Below, one piece after another: positions 53,331 through 64,000 of a DNA stretch of 64,000 nucleotides. Source of the stretch: Nicotiana tabacum (lineage: Eukaryota > Streptophyta > Magnoliopsida > Solanales > Solanaceae); contig NC_134087.1 of assembly GCF_000715075.1 (NCBI RefSeq), forward strand, positions 183,799,276 to 183,863,275. Reading direction: 5' to 3'. The translations under genes were made by a program, and so were the position numbers. The number at the start of each line of letters is the position of its first letter. Within the stretch, counting starts at the first letter, position 1. The notes below the pieces were generated by a model. It worked only from the letters and a program-made list of their open reading frames with translations, searched no databases and was not told the origin of the DNA.

Positions 53331-56300
53331 TGTAAGCACGTGATTTTTGACCCTCCCCGGGAATTTTTACGTCCTTAAGCTTAAATATCTAATTTAGGAC
53401 TAGTATAGCTATTTTAACTATTTTTACTTTATTTCGTTGCAAAAGAAAATTTCAAAAAAAAATATATAAATTTTAGTTTATGTATTTCTCATAAACTTGA
53501 AAAATACAAAAATTGCACTTTATTTTTGTACCTTATATAATTTCGAAAAAATACAAAAAATAATAATTCTATTAAAGTTTTATAGGCATTTTTAACTTTG
53601 AAAAAATACAAAAATATTACCTCATATTTTATCTTAATATTTAAAAAACGAAAATTACAAAAAATAGTTTTATTAATATTTTGTAGCTATTTTAAACCTT
53701 GAAAAATATTTAAAAAAGATATAGTTTTGTTTAAATATTAGTCTTATTTTTGGTAGTTATTTTACTTACATAGGACTAGTTAAGCAACATGTTCCTATTT
53801 CTCGGGTCCGGGCAAAAGAATAATATTCGGGTTTAAACTACCCGGTTTTAGGCCTAATTTTCGGACCTAGCCCATAATAAACCGTGTCCAGGACACATGG
53901 GGAACCCCACCACGCGTGGGGGACATATGCCTCGAACCCCACCACGCGTGGGCTCATTTTTCTGGGCAGAACCCAGTGCAAAACACGGACAAAAGCATAA
54001 AAGGACAGGGGGGGGACCAATAAAAAGGGACTTGGGAAATTTTAAAAGAAGAAAGAGAGAAAAACCTGCAAAAGAAACGAACAGGAGGACGGGGAAAAAT
54101 TTAAAAAAAGGGAAAACGGGACCAACAAGAAGGACTTTTTGAAAAAGTGGGAAAAAGAGACTTTTTGAAAAATTGGAAATACTACTGTTCTTCTTCCTTC
54201 TTAAGAGAAAAGAAGAAGCAGAAACCGGGGAAGGGCCTTCGACCACTGTACCCTCGTCTTCTTCCTGAAGAAGAAAAGAACCTTGCGAAAAAAAAAACCA
54301 AGAAGACGGACTGGAAAATTTGGGCAGACGTGAAGGACTTGGGAAAAATCTTGAAAATGGACAGTTTTTTGAAACCAAAATGACTGTTCATACTTCTTCT
54401 TCCTCCTTTTGAAAACTAGAAAACCCATACCCCGAAACCACCCTCGCATCCCTAACAGTCATCAACCAACCACCGCTGCCCGCTGCCATACGTACCAGCG
54501 CGATCGCCACCACCCTCACTGCCCGTCGAAAGACAACTAGCGAACACCACCGGAAAAACTAGCAGTCCGCCATTGCTGTTTCATCCTTGTCCAGTCGCAC
54601 CCTACCCCCCACAACACCTGAACCACTGTCCATCACTCCGTCGACCACTGCTCGTCGACCACTGTCCAAACCCGCCAGTCCACGTCCGCCATTGCAACCC
54701 GTTGCGAGCTTCACCCTCCTGTCCAAACAACTACCTCCTCGACCCGTCACCTTCCCCGAACTCCCGATGCCATAACCGAAAACCCTCACCCAAACAACCA
54801 CCTCCATCGCCAGAAAAACCTAAAAGAGGGGCTACTGTCCGAAAAAACTGAGGTCCAAAGCAGCCCAACTCCCCGTCGCCTTCCTTACCAGCGAACACCT
54901 CCGTTCGACGCCATAACCACCAACCAAACGACACCATAACCACCAGCTGACCCCTCCCCGTCACCTCCGAACAGCCCTCCCATCATCAACACTCCATGAA
55001 CGACCACCCAACTCCTCCATCGCCGACCACTGTCAAAACGCCATAAACACCGGCAACCACCCCTCCTCCTCCTAGCTCTAACGAACCAGTCCACCATCGT
55101 CAAAACCACCCAACACCACCGTCCAAAACCACCGGCAGCCCCCACGCACCAGCTCCGTCGAGCTGCTGCTCGCGGCATCGCCACCCCCACGACCAGCTTC
55201 CTCCAACTCCTCCATCACTGACCCTCCGCCACCGTCAACCTCCCAGCTTCCCATCGAACCCCACAACTAACCAGAAAAACCCTACCCATAACCACCAACC
55301 TTCGACATAAAACCAGTCGAAACCATCGTCGTCAACCTCCTGAACCAGTCCGCCATTTTAGTCCAATGTCGTCAACCTCCAAGCAGTCATAGCTGCGTTT
55401 CCGAGCAACGGTGGGTTGCTTCGATCCTGTTTGGCCGAGTTTTCTGTTTTCCGTAGAGGTCGACTTTGGTTCGTCGAGGTCCGGTACGTCGAGGCGCTGT
55501 CCGAGGTTCCATCGTTGTTCTTCGGTCAGAGAGGTCCGGCTTGAGTTCCGTCGGAATCGTGTTTGTCGTCCTGAGTTTGTCGAGGTTCAAAGGTTAGTAA
55601 ACTTCAAGCATTAGATAAGGAAATGTTACGTTGAATGTTCGAAGATGCAATATATAAATTGATGCGATAATGTTCTGCTTATGTTTTTACCATATGCGTT
55701 TTGTTCATTTTTGGTGTTTTCGTATTTTGTTTATTTGATATCATTTAATTAAGTTGGACTAGACGTTCTATGACACAAGTTTGACGTTAATCTGTTCGTC
55801 CTTTCCTTCGGTTAGGTCATTCGAAAAATAGTATTAGTGCACGCTGTTACTACTACCGAAACACTCATTCACTAAACTCCTTTTATTAAACTTTTAACAA
55901 GTCATGGGATTTTAGTTGTAAAGAGGCCGTAAGTTTTAGTATTGTTAAAGACATAAAAATGACACCCTTTTAAAAATATATATATAAAAAAAATAAAAAT
56001 AATAATAATAATAATAAAGAATAAAATGAGACGAGCCTCGCCGAATAAAAAGGACAAATTGCGGGGCCCTCACAAAATATATGTATTAAATACTTAGATT
56101 CCGGGATGGGCCGTTTAACAAATTTCACGGCCCTCCCCAAAAATAATAATGCGCTAGTTGCTTTAGGCGCGTCTTTAATAATTTAATTTTCTTAAACTCG
56201 GGTGTGCATTTCATGCGACCCAAATCCAAATCCTAAAACATCAAATAAAATATGTTTCGGATCGTGGGTGCATTTCATGTGACACAGTCCAAAGATATAT

Positions 56301-56682
56301 TTTAAGCGATGTTCACATTCTTGTAAAAACAATAATAATAAAGCGGTTAAAAGATAAATTTGCACATAAGTTCATATTGTATTAAAAATCAGATAAATAA
56401 GCCAAATATAACAGTTGAGCGACCGTGCTATAACCACAGAACTCGGGAATGCCTAACACCTTCTCCCGGGTTAACAGAATTCCTTATCTAGATTTCTGGT
56501 ACGCAGACTGTAATATAGAGTCATTATTTTCCTCGATTCGGGATTAAAATTGGTGACTTGGGACACCCTAAATCTCCCAAGTGGCGACTCTGAAATAAAT
56601 AAATAAATCCCGTTTTGATTGTCCTTTAATTGGAAAAAACTCCCCCTGCGCCCCCTCGGGTGCGAAAAAAGGAGGTGTGACA
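53331..56682 (+). repeat. Ogre-B 3' LTR
   Basis: 3352 bp, nearly identical to the 5' copy; differences include a longer G run near 54010, GGGAAGGGCC for GGGAGGGCC-type changes near 54230 and ATATATATA near 55977. U5 TGGCGACTCTG at 56582-56592. Confidence 0.92.
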
Positions 56683-56687
56683 ACAGG
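56683..56687. repeat. Right target-site duplication of Ogre-B
   Basis: ACAGG, identical to 40834-40838. Confidence 0.92.
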
Positions 56688-58632
56688 TACAGGAGATGTG
56701 GGAGAAAGTGTTTGGGATGAAGATGAACTATTTTGGATAAATAGTGACTCTGAAGGTGAATCCACATGTATGATACCAGGACTCATAGGAGTCCTGTTGG
56801 CATTTAGTGTTTGAGTTGATTTGAATAGAAATATATCATCCTTAAAGATAATATCTCTGCATATGAAGAACACTTTGCGTGATAGGCTATTTAACTTGTA
56901 TCCCTTCTGTATGCTAGAATATCCCATATGTACTGCTGCTTTAGATCTTGGGCCAAATTTATCTCCATTGGTCCCAGTGTTTGTTGCATAACATAAGCTT
57001 CCTATTACTCTTAAATGACTCAAATTGGGTTTTCTGCCAAAGAAAACTTCAAATGGGGATTTATCCCCCAATACTGGAGATGGTAGTCTATTCATGACAT
57101 ACACAACATTAACAACACAAATACCTCAAAATCGTAAAGGCGGCCCTGTTTGAAATCTGAGTGCCCTGACCACTTCAAGTATATGTCTGTGTTTTCGTTT
57201 GACTACTCCATTTTGCTGCGGAGTATGAACACAAGAACTCTGGTGTATGATTCCTGCATTACTGAACAAAGCTTTTCAGAAAGAATTAAAAAACTCAGTT
57301 CCATTATCACTCCTAAAAACCTTTATTGATGCATTAAACTGAGTTTGTACAAGTAGCAGAAATTCCTTAAGAACAGTACTAACATCACTTTTCAGATGTA
57401 ATAGGAATACCCATACCATTCTACTACAATCATCCACCAAAGTAAGAAAGTATCTGCAACCATCAAAAGTAGGGACCCTATATGGACCCCAAACATCTGC
57501 ATGTACCAAGTCAAAAGGCTTTGCAGCTCTACTATTACTTATGGGAAAGGGGATCCTTGTTTGCTTAGCTAGAGGACAAATAGTACAAGCCTTGTTGTTA
57601 TTCATGCCACTTCTAACTAGAGAGAGTTGTTTTAATATCCTTCCTGAGATGCCCTAGTCTTATATGCCATAGCTTTTCCTCATCATGTACTGTTAGGAAC
57701 ACTGAAGGGACAGTTGGTGATGTCCTTTTATTCTTTGAGTGCCAGTGATACAGATCCTCTTCCATTTTACCAATCCCCTTCACCTTCCCATTGTGAAGGT
57801 CCTGCATTAGACAAAAATCAGGATAGAATGCCACAAGGAATCTCAACTCCCTTGTCAACTTTGCTACTGATAACAAATTGAATTTGAATTCAGGGACACA
57901 TAAAACATTGTGTATGCTTCCTTGTAACAGTTCAGAACTACCTGTGTGAGTAATGGGAACTCTACTACCATTAGGTAATAGCACCTTTTGATTCTCACGT
58001 TTAGTTACTGTAGATAACATATCACTGTCTCCCACCATATGATTCGTGGCACCACTATCTACAATCCACTTATCATTCCTATCATTAGGAGTAGAGGGAG
58101 TAACAATACCTGCTACATTAGCTGTTGGTTCTGTCTCATTATTGTTACCTTTGTTTAGCATCTTCAAAATTTAATTATACTGTTCCTGTGTGAATATCAT
58201 GGGTGCTGGTATTGCATTCATGCTTGTTGCTCCTTGACCTGCAAAAACATTATTCATTATACCTTGACCCTGATCAAAAACTTGATTGACATCATTAGTG
58301 AGGTTTGAATCACGATGTTCTCCACCAGAAAACCATCCATGTTTATTAGTGTTATATCCTTGATTGTAAACTCCAGGACCATAATTCCCAGGATAATACT
58401 GGCCAGGGATCACATTAGTGTTTTGGTCTAGTTGTTTACCGAATGACTTCACATTGTTCGCAGATGGCCCATTTTTTTTTCTTCCTTTATAGTTTGGGGG
58501 GTAACCAATCAAGTGATAACAATTCTCCCTGGTGTGACCTTTTAGTTTGCAATGTTCACAGAATAAATTGAAGTTTCTTTTCTGTTTCTGTTGTCCACCT
58601 TTTGCACTCCATAAGGCTGTAATGTCATTCCC
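56688..58632 (-). pseudogene. copia-2 zinc knuckle, protease and integrase
   Basis: Minus-strand frame. A CCHC knuckle CEHCKLKGHTRENC lies at 58560-58519. The aspartic protease motif is in WIVDSGATNHMV (about 58080-58045). GAG_pre-integrase (LWHIRLGHL) is followed by a frameshift near 57610. The integrase core has HADVWGP and RSDNGTEF; the third catalytic residue is altered: at 57198-57200 the codon is AAA (Lys) where the family has Glu ([10 protein letters not shown]). Stops occur at 58633-58635, 58168-58170, 57273-57275 and 57126-57128. It ends in a Ser/Pro-rich linker at the Ogre-B site. No active enzyme can be made. Confidence 0.87.
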
Positions 58633-59350
58633 TTATACTATGGAATTAACTCCAGATGTTGGTGTCAATTGACTCTCCCTTTCAATGATCATTGCATATG
58701 CTTGATTCAAGGTTGGTTCTGTTGTCTTCATGATAATTTGACGCCTCGCCTGATCATATGAGTCGTTTAATCCACTGAGAAACTGAAGTAACCGTTGTTG
58801 TAAAAAATGCTCTACATTCTCCTTGGATTTTAGACAACCACAGTTCGGGGAAGGTATCATTGCGTCATATTCTGCCCATAGCTCTTTCAGCCTTGTGAAA
58901 TACATAGAAACAGAGTCTGTTCCTTGAGAAATTGTCGCAATTTCTCGATGTAACTGAAATATACGCACCCTGTTTACCTTGTCAAAACGCTCTCTCAGAT
59001 CTTCCCGTACAAGATGCGCATCAGATGCATAAACAATTCCACTAAACAAATGCGGCGCAACTGTGTTCATTATCCACGAAAGGACTATCGCATTACACGT
59101 TTCCCCGTGCTCATGGAATTCAACATCAAATAATTCCTTTCTACAAGTTCCAGTAATAAAACCTAATTTTCATTTGGCTTGGAGTGCTATACGCATCGAC
59201 TTCTGCAATAATCCATATTTCTCCGATCCTTTGAGATGGATCGGAATTAGAACTGAACCCGGAGTGTCCGATGGATGCACAAAAAGTGGATGCGTGTGAT
59301 CGATATTTGATTCCTATAGCTGCTACTCTCGTTCCTTCTTCATTCACCAT
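58633..59350 (-). pseudogene. copia-2 gag, broken
   Basis: The ATG at 59350-59348 opens a frame that leaves the Gag frame after about 18 codons; the true Gag start motif DHTHPLFVHPSDTPGS lies in a shifted frame. A TGA interrupts IALQAK*KLGFITG near 59167. From about 59070 to 58633 the UBN2-type Gag region is open (VREDLRERFDK, VSMYFTRLKELW, QFLSGLNDSYDQ) and ends in a TAA, after which the frame continues to the zinc knuckle. Would form the particle if intact; this copy has at least one frameshift and one nonsense codon. Confidence 0.85.
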
Positions 59351-59498
59351 TTCAGTTGAATTGGGCAGAAATTAGAAAACCCTAGCTTTGTGAATTGAGA
59401 GTTTGGAATGATTCCTTCACGATTTTGTAGGAAATCGGAGGTGCAATGAGCTTTGAGATTTAGACGAGTTGTGAGTAAAATCTCGATCGATTCTCACT

Positions 59499-59510
59499 GC
59501 TCTGATACCA
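59499..59510 (-). other. copia-2 primer binding site
   Basis: Minus-strand TGGTATCAGAGC directly after the 5' LTR: the canonical initiator tRNA-Met site of plant copia elements. Confidence 0.92.
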
Positions 59511-59720
59511 TGTTAAGAGCTTGAGAACTCTGTTAATGGCGGAAGAGAAAAATAGAGAGAACGAGAGAGAAGAAGAAGATTCTGGAAAAGAAAATATTAT
59601 TTCCACTCACTGACTTCACAACCCACTGTACATTGTCTTATACTAAAATAATTGACTTCTAAATTACTATTGCTAACACTAACTAACTAACTAATTATGA
59701 CAGCTCAACATCCCTCAACA
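59511..59720 (-). repeat. copia-2 5' LTR
   Basis: 210 bp, same ends as the 3' LTR at 10237-10446. Confidence 0.92.
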
Positions 59721-60159
59721 AGGATATATGAATGAGATCTTTCCACTTTTAATTAAAATTCTCTATTTCGAAGAGTGAGAATAAAGAAATTCCTTGTAGG
59801 AGATATTCCCCTTTAATAAATTCTACATAACATAAATTCTATCAAATATTGCACATTTTAAAAAAGAAGTCATGTCATACTGATACAAATTTTTTCTTCT
59901 TTCCCGCGAGAATTTGTGCGAAGAAAAGAAGAGAAATGAAAGAAGAAGAGAGGAAGGAAGGAAAAAAAAAGATCCTTCTCCACCTATCGCATTCTAATGC
60001 TTTGTCTTCTACTATTTTCCTTCTATTTTCTTAATACAGCTCTCCCAAGAACTAATTAAGGGCTTGATTGTTTGAGATTTTAGTTCTGTCACAAAATCTA
60101 GTTACAATGTAATGAAATCTAATTTTAGTGACCTCCTAATTATGGTTATTCAGTTACAT
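59721..60159. other. Gene-free spacer between copia-2 and copia-3
   Basis: AT-rich; a purine-rich patch at 59930-59970. No gene, repeat or RNA recognised. Confidence 0.5.
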
Positions 60160-60413
60160 TGTCTCTATAATAAAATAAAAGTAATACAATAAAATGTAAA
60201 TAAGAAGAGATAGAAAGAAGGGAGAAGTGTTTTCTTCTTTCACTTTGGTGTATTTTTCCATTGCAATTACATGGCCTTTTATAGGCATAAAAAGTAAAGA
60301 TGATGGACATAAAGTAAGAAATTTAATCTTTAAGTTATTCACAATATGGGCATCCAATTTAGCATCCAATGTAGTATCCAAAGTAGTATCCAATGTACAA
60401 ACTATTCATAACA
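60160..60413 (-). repeat. copia-3 3' LTR
   Basis: Plus strand from TGTCTCTATAATAAAAT to ACTATTCATAACA, 254 bp. The inner boundary is fixed by the PPT; the outer one is inferred from TG...CA ends. Contains short iterated GTAGTATCCAA words at 60369-60395. Confidence 0.65.
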
Positions 60414-60603
60414 CTCCCCCTTGGATGTCCATGTAAGATAATGTGCCTCATTAAAAACTTACAAAAAAATATTGGGATGCACATAGTTATTTATAATATG
60501 CATTGCTTGCTGCCTCATTAAAAACCTTACCAGGAAAACCCAGTGGGACAAAACCTTGGTTAAGGAAAAGAGTGCAGCGTGTAGTTACTCCCCTGATGAA
60601 AAA
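60414..60603 (-). other. copia-3 PPT and 3' untranslated region
   Basis: PPT CCAAGGGGGAG (minus, 60424-60414). Two boxes ending AAGGTTTTTAATGAGGCA-like, as in copia-1, the upstream one with ACTCTTTTCCTTAACCAAGG. Confidence 0.7.
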
Positions 60604-63600
60604 TCACTTAATGTCTCGAAGACGACACATTCCAATCTTATATATCAGCTTTTCAAATATTGAGGTTGGTAATGCCTTAGTGAACAGATCAGCCAAATTA
60701 TCACTTGAACGAACTTGTTGTACATCTATTTTACCATTCTTCTGAAGATCATGAGTGAAAAAGAATTTCGGTGAAATGTGTTTTGTTCTATCTCCTTTGA
60801 TATATCCTCCTTTCAATGGAGCTATGCATGCAGCATTGTCTTCATACAATATTGTTGGAATATTCTCTTTCGAAGAAAGACCACATGTTTGTTGAATGTG
60901 TTGAGTTATAGATCTTAACCAAACACATTCTATTGCTTCGTGAATGGCTATTATCTCTGCATAATTTGAAGAAGTAGCAACCATAGTTTGTTTTGTCGAA
61001 CGCCATGATATGGCTGTACCTCCACTTGTAAATAAATAGCCTGTCTGAGATCGACCTTTGTGTGGATCAGACAAATATCCTGCATCTGCATAACCAATCA
61101 ATGATGGCTTGGATTCATTTGAATAAAATAAACCCATATCAATGGTCCCTTGGAGGTATCTGAATATATGTTTAATACCATTCCAGTGTCTTTGTGTTGG
61201 CGAAGTACTAAATCTTGCCAATAAGCTTACTGAGAAAGCTATATCTGGTCGGGAATTATTGGCAAGATACATTAATGCCCCAATTGCACTAAGATATGGT
61301 ACTTCGGCACCAAGAAGCTCTTCATCATTTTCATGAGGTCGGAATGGATCTTTCTTTATATCAAGTGATCTCACAACCATCGGGGTACTCAATGGATGTG
61401 CTTTATCCATATAGAATCACTTTAAAATCTTTTCGGTGTATGTTGATTGATGGACAAATATTCCATCTTTCATATACTTAATTTGTAGACCAAGACAAAA
61501 TTTTGTCTTTCCAAGATCTTTCATTTCAAATTCTTTCTTCAAACAGTCTACTGTTTTTGGAAGCTCCCTAGGAGTTCCAATGATATTTAAATCATCAACA
61601 TATACGTCGATTATAACAAATTCAGATCCAGACCTTTTTATAAAGACACAAGGACAAATTGGATCATTCTTGTACCCTTTTTTCAACAGGTATTCACTCA
61701 AGCGATTGTACCACATACGACCTGATTGTTTCAATCCGTATAAAGATTTCTAAAACTTTATTGAGCAAGTTTCTCGAAAACTTTTATATGCTTCTGGCAC
61801 TTTAAATCCCTCAGGTACTTTCATAAAAATTTCGTTGTCTAATGATCCATAGAAATAGGCTGTAACAATATCCATTAGATGCATATCAAGTTTTTCTTGC
61901 ACTGCCATATTTACGAGATACCTGAAGGTGATAGCATCCACTACAGGAGAATATGTCTCCATATAATCAATTCCAGGCCTTTGGGAAAACCCTTGTGCCA
62001 TAAGTCGCGCTTTATATATAATGACTTCATTTTTATCATTTCGTTTTCGCACAAAAACCCATTTATACCTTACTGGCTTTATGCCTTCAGGTGTTCGAAC
62101 TATGGGTCCGAAGACTTCATGTTTTTCAAGTGAAGTTAACTCTGCCTGGATAGCGTCTTTCCATTTTGGCCAATCATTTCTCTGTCTACATTCATTGACA
62201 GATTTTGGTTCAAGATCCTCATCTTGTTGCATTATTTCAACAGCAACATTATAAGCAAAAATGTTATCGATAACAATATTATTTTGGTTCCATCTTTTCC
62301 CGGTTGAGACATAACTTATTGATATCTCTTCATTTTCATTATTTTCAGGTACCTGGACCTCTCCTAAGGTCTTATCATTTGTTACCTCTTGGGACTCTTC
62401 TTGAGCCACTACCTCTGTGTTATGTTCACTTTGATCACTTGCTCCTTTTCTTCTTCGAGGATTTTTATCTTTAGAACCGATTGGTCTACCACGTTTCAAG
62501 CATGGCTTAGACTCATTTGCTTTAATTAATTGTCCTGCCGGGATATCAACTCGAATTGGAGCATTAGCAGCTGGAATATGTGACTTAGTCACCCTTGGTA
62601 GGTCAGTGAATGCATCTGGCAATTGATTTGCAATATTTTGTAAATGAATAATCTTTTGAACCTCTTGTTCACATTGATTTGTTCGAGGATCTAAATGAGA
62701 CAGTGATAATGCATTCCAATCTATCTTCTTTTTCAGCTGCTTGTTTTCTCCCCCTAATGTTGGATATACTGATTCATCAAAATGGCAATCAGAAAATCTT
62801 GCCGTAAATAAATCTCCAGTCATCGGCTCTAGATATTTTATAATAGAAGGAGATTCATATCCAACATATATCCCCAACCTTCTTTGAGGACCCATCTTTG
62901 TGCGTTGTGGTGGAGCAATTGGAACATATATCGCACAACCAAAGATCCTAAGATGGGAAATATTTGGCTCCTGACCAAAAGCCAATTGCAATGGGGAGAC
63001 TTTATGATAACTTGTGGGCCTTATCCGCACAAGTGTTGCTGCGTGCAAAATAGCATGACCCCATACTGAAATGGGAAGTTTTGTTCTCATAAGCATTAGT
63101 CTAGCAATTAATTGGAGGCGTTTGATCAATGATTCTGCTAGACCATTTTGTGTATGAACATGAGCAACTGGATGCTCAATTGTTATCCCAGTTGAAATAC
63201 AATAATCATTAAAGGCTTGGGATGTAAACTCACCAGCATTATCAAGACGAATTGTCTTAATTGCATAATCTGGAAATTGTGCTCTTAGCTTTATTATTTG
63301 AGCCAACAATCTCGCAAATGTCATATTGCGAGTTGATAGTAAGCACACATGTGACCATCTTGTAGATGCATCTACCAAAACCATATAATATTTGAATGGT
63401 CCACATGGAGGGTGAATGGGCCCACATATATCACCATGTATACGTTCCAGAAATGCAGGGGATTGCATCCTAACTTTAATAGTTGATGGTCTAATAATTA
63501 ATTTTCATTGAGAACATGCAGCACAAGAGAATTCCTTAAATTAAAGAATCTTCTGATTCTTCATTGCATGTCCATGTGAATTTTCAATTATTTTACGCAT

Positions 63601-64000
63601 CATATTAGAACCAGGATGGCCCGACCGGTCATGCCAAATAATAAAATTATCTTGATTAGTAAACTTCTCGTTTACTATGGCATGTGTTTCAATCCTGCTA
63701 ATACTTGTGTAGTATAAGCCGGAGGAAAGAGCAGGTAACATTTCAAGCACATATTTCTTACCGGACATTATTGTAGTAATATAAAGATATTCAATCTTTT
63801 CATCATTTGTAGTCTCAATATGCTAGCCATTTTGGCGAATATCTTTGAAACTTAATAAGTTTCTTTGAGATTTACTACAATATAGTGCTTCATCAATAGC
63901 CAAATTTGTTCCTCCTGGTAGTAATAAATTAGCTCTTCCAGAACCTTCAATTAATCTTGTACTACCGGATATTGTATTAACATTCGCTTCTTTCATTACC
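60604..64000 (-). pseudogene. copia-3 pol: integrase, RT, RNase H with nonsense codons
   Basis: 63541-64000 gives the protease-proximal and pre-integrase part (GSGRANLLLPGGTNLAIDEA, IIWHDRSGHPGSNMMRKI) with a TAG near 63825. 61750-63468 holds the integrase core (RIHGDICGPIH, RLDNAGEF, QNGLAESLIKR; D, D and E all present), linker and RT start (YKWVFVRKRNDKNEV). 61417-61734 holds RT with intact YVDD, and 60604-61410 RNase H and tail (GYADAGYLSDPHKGRSQTGY, DLFTKALP). The three ORFs share one frame and are separated by single stops, TAG at 61750 and TGA at 61417; further stops lie near 63506 and 63541. Clearly pol, recently inactivated. 5' end outside the window. Confidence 0.9.

Larger units (their letters stand above)
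40839..56682 (+). mobile_element. Ogre-B: non-autonomous Tat/Ogre retrotransposon
   Basis: 15.8 kb with LTRs of 3358 bp (40839-44196) and 3352 bp (53331-56682), TSD ACAGG, tRNA-Arg-like PBS, PPT, and an internal region colinear with Ogre-A but without the Gag-like ORF except a remnant. It carries five copies of the pseudoknot-like module and a large 3' block of four minisatellite families. LTRs differ at few positions, so insertion is recent. It encodes no protein I recognise and must rely fully on a helper. Confidence 0.92.
10237..59720 (-). mobile_element. Ty1/copia retrotransposon copia-2, split by two Ogre insertions
   Basis: Minus-strand element with 210-bp LTRs at 59511-59720 (5') and 10237-10446 (3'), a canonical initiator tRNA-Met PBS, and gag-protease-integrase-RT-RNase H in standard copia order. 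Removing Ogre-A (12276-40768 plus one TSD) and Ogre-B (40839-56682 plus one TSD) leaves an element of about 5.1 kb whose pol frame continues across both sites. LTRs differ at only two positions that I found, so insertion is recent, yet the genes have several nonsense codons and two frameshifts. No 5-bp duplication flanks it (TATAG left, AGGAT right). Confidence 0.92.
60160..64000 (-). mobile_element. Ty1/copia retrotransposon copia-3, 3' part
   Basis: Minus-strand element entering from the right edge: pre-integrase, integrase, RT and RNase H in one frame with nonsense codons, a 3' untranslated region, PPT, then a 254-bp LTR. The 5' LTR, gag and protease lie beyond the window. RT, RNase H, the 3' UTR boxes and the PPT (ACATCCAAGGGGGAGTGTTAT) match copia-1, so the two belong to the same lineage despite different LTRs. 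Confidence 0.88.

Noticed and set aside
10204..59878. GAAGTCATGTCAT shared by the flanks of copia-2 (10204 and 59866)
   Set aside because: A 13-base match is expected by chance several times in 64 kb and it is not adjacent to the element ends.

Overview
This window is plant nuclear repeat DNA, almost certainly from a dicot. I see no host protein-coding gene, rRNA or tRNA gene. Nearly every base can be assigned to nested transposable elements: a hAT DNA transposon cut by the left edge, three Ty1/copia LTR retrotransposons, and two very large Ty3/gypsy elements of the Tat/Ogre type with 3.4-4.3 kb LTRs, a tRNA-Arg-like primer site and an Ogre-type Gag C-terminus. Giant Ogre elements and this hAT type are common in Solanaceae, so a Solanaceae genome is my best but unproven guess.

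Layout. 1-1716: 5' part of a frameshifted hAT element (minus strand). 1717-4022: gene-free DNA with a 132-136 bp tandem repeat. 4028-9804: copia-1 (plus), 641-bp LTRs, TSD AATAT, intact gag, scrambled pol with an inverted integrase block. 10237-59720: copia-2 (minus), 210-bp LTRs about 99% identical, split by two giant insertions. Ogre-A (12276-40768, TSD AGGGT) has the unusual order LTR-INT-LTR-INT-LTR. Ogre-B (40839-56682, TSD ACAGG) is a normal two-LTR element. Their insertion sites are only about 60 bp apart in copia-2, and both lie opposite to its orientation. 60160-64000: copia-3 (minus), one short LTR and a pol frame with nonsense codons, running off the right edge.

How the parts work together. 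None of the five elements encodes a complete set of proteins. The Ogre elements keep only a Gag-like ORF without the capsid core (A, two identical copies) or a fragment of it (B), so they would depend on proteins supplied in trans. What they conserve is RNA-level sequence: PBS, PPT, a structured R/U5 end, a 5' leader hairpin with compensatory changes and, most strikingly, a 60-75 nt module occurring 13 times, always in sense orientation. Its sequence variants keep four sets of pairings, two of which interlock as a pseudoknot. In addition, a decamer complementary to the 3' half of the PBS is scattered over the 3' untranslated part, and 11 nt of the PBS recur inside U5. I regard the repeated pseudoknot module plus the primer-related repeats as the best candidate for an undescribed system here. 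I could not run R-scape, Rfam or BLAST, so structure and novelty are inference from reading and comparing copies.
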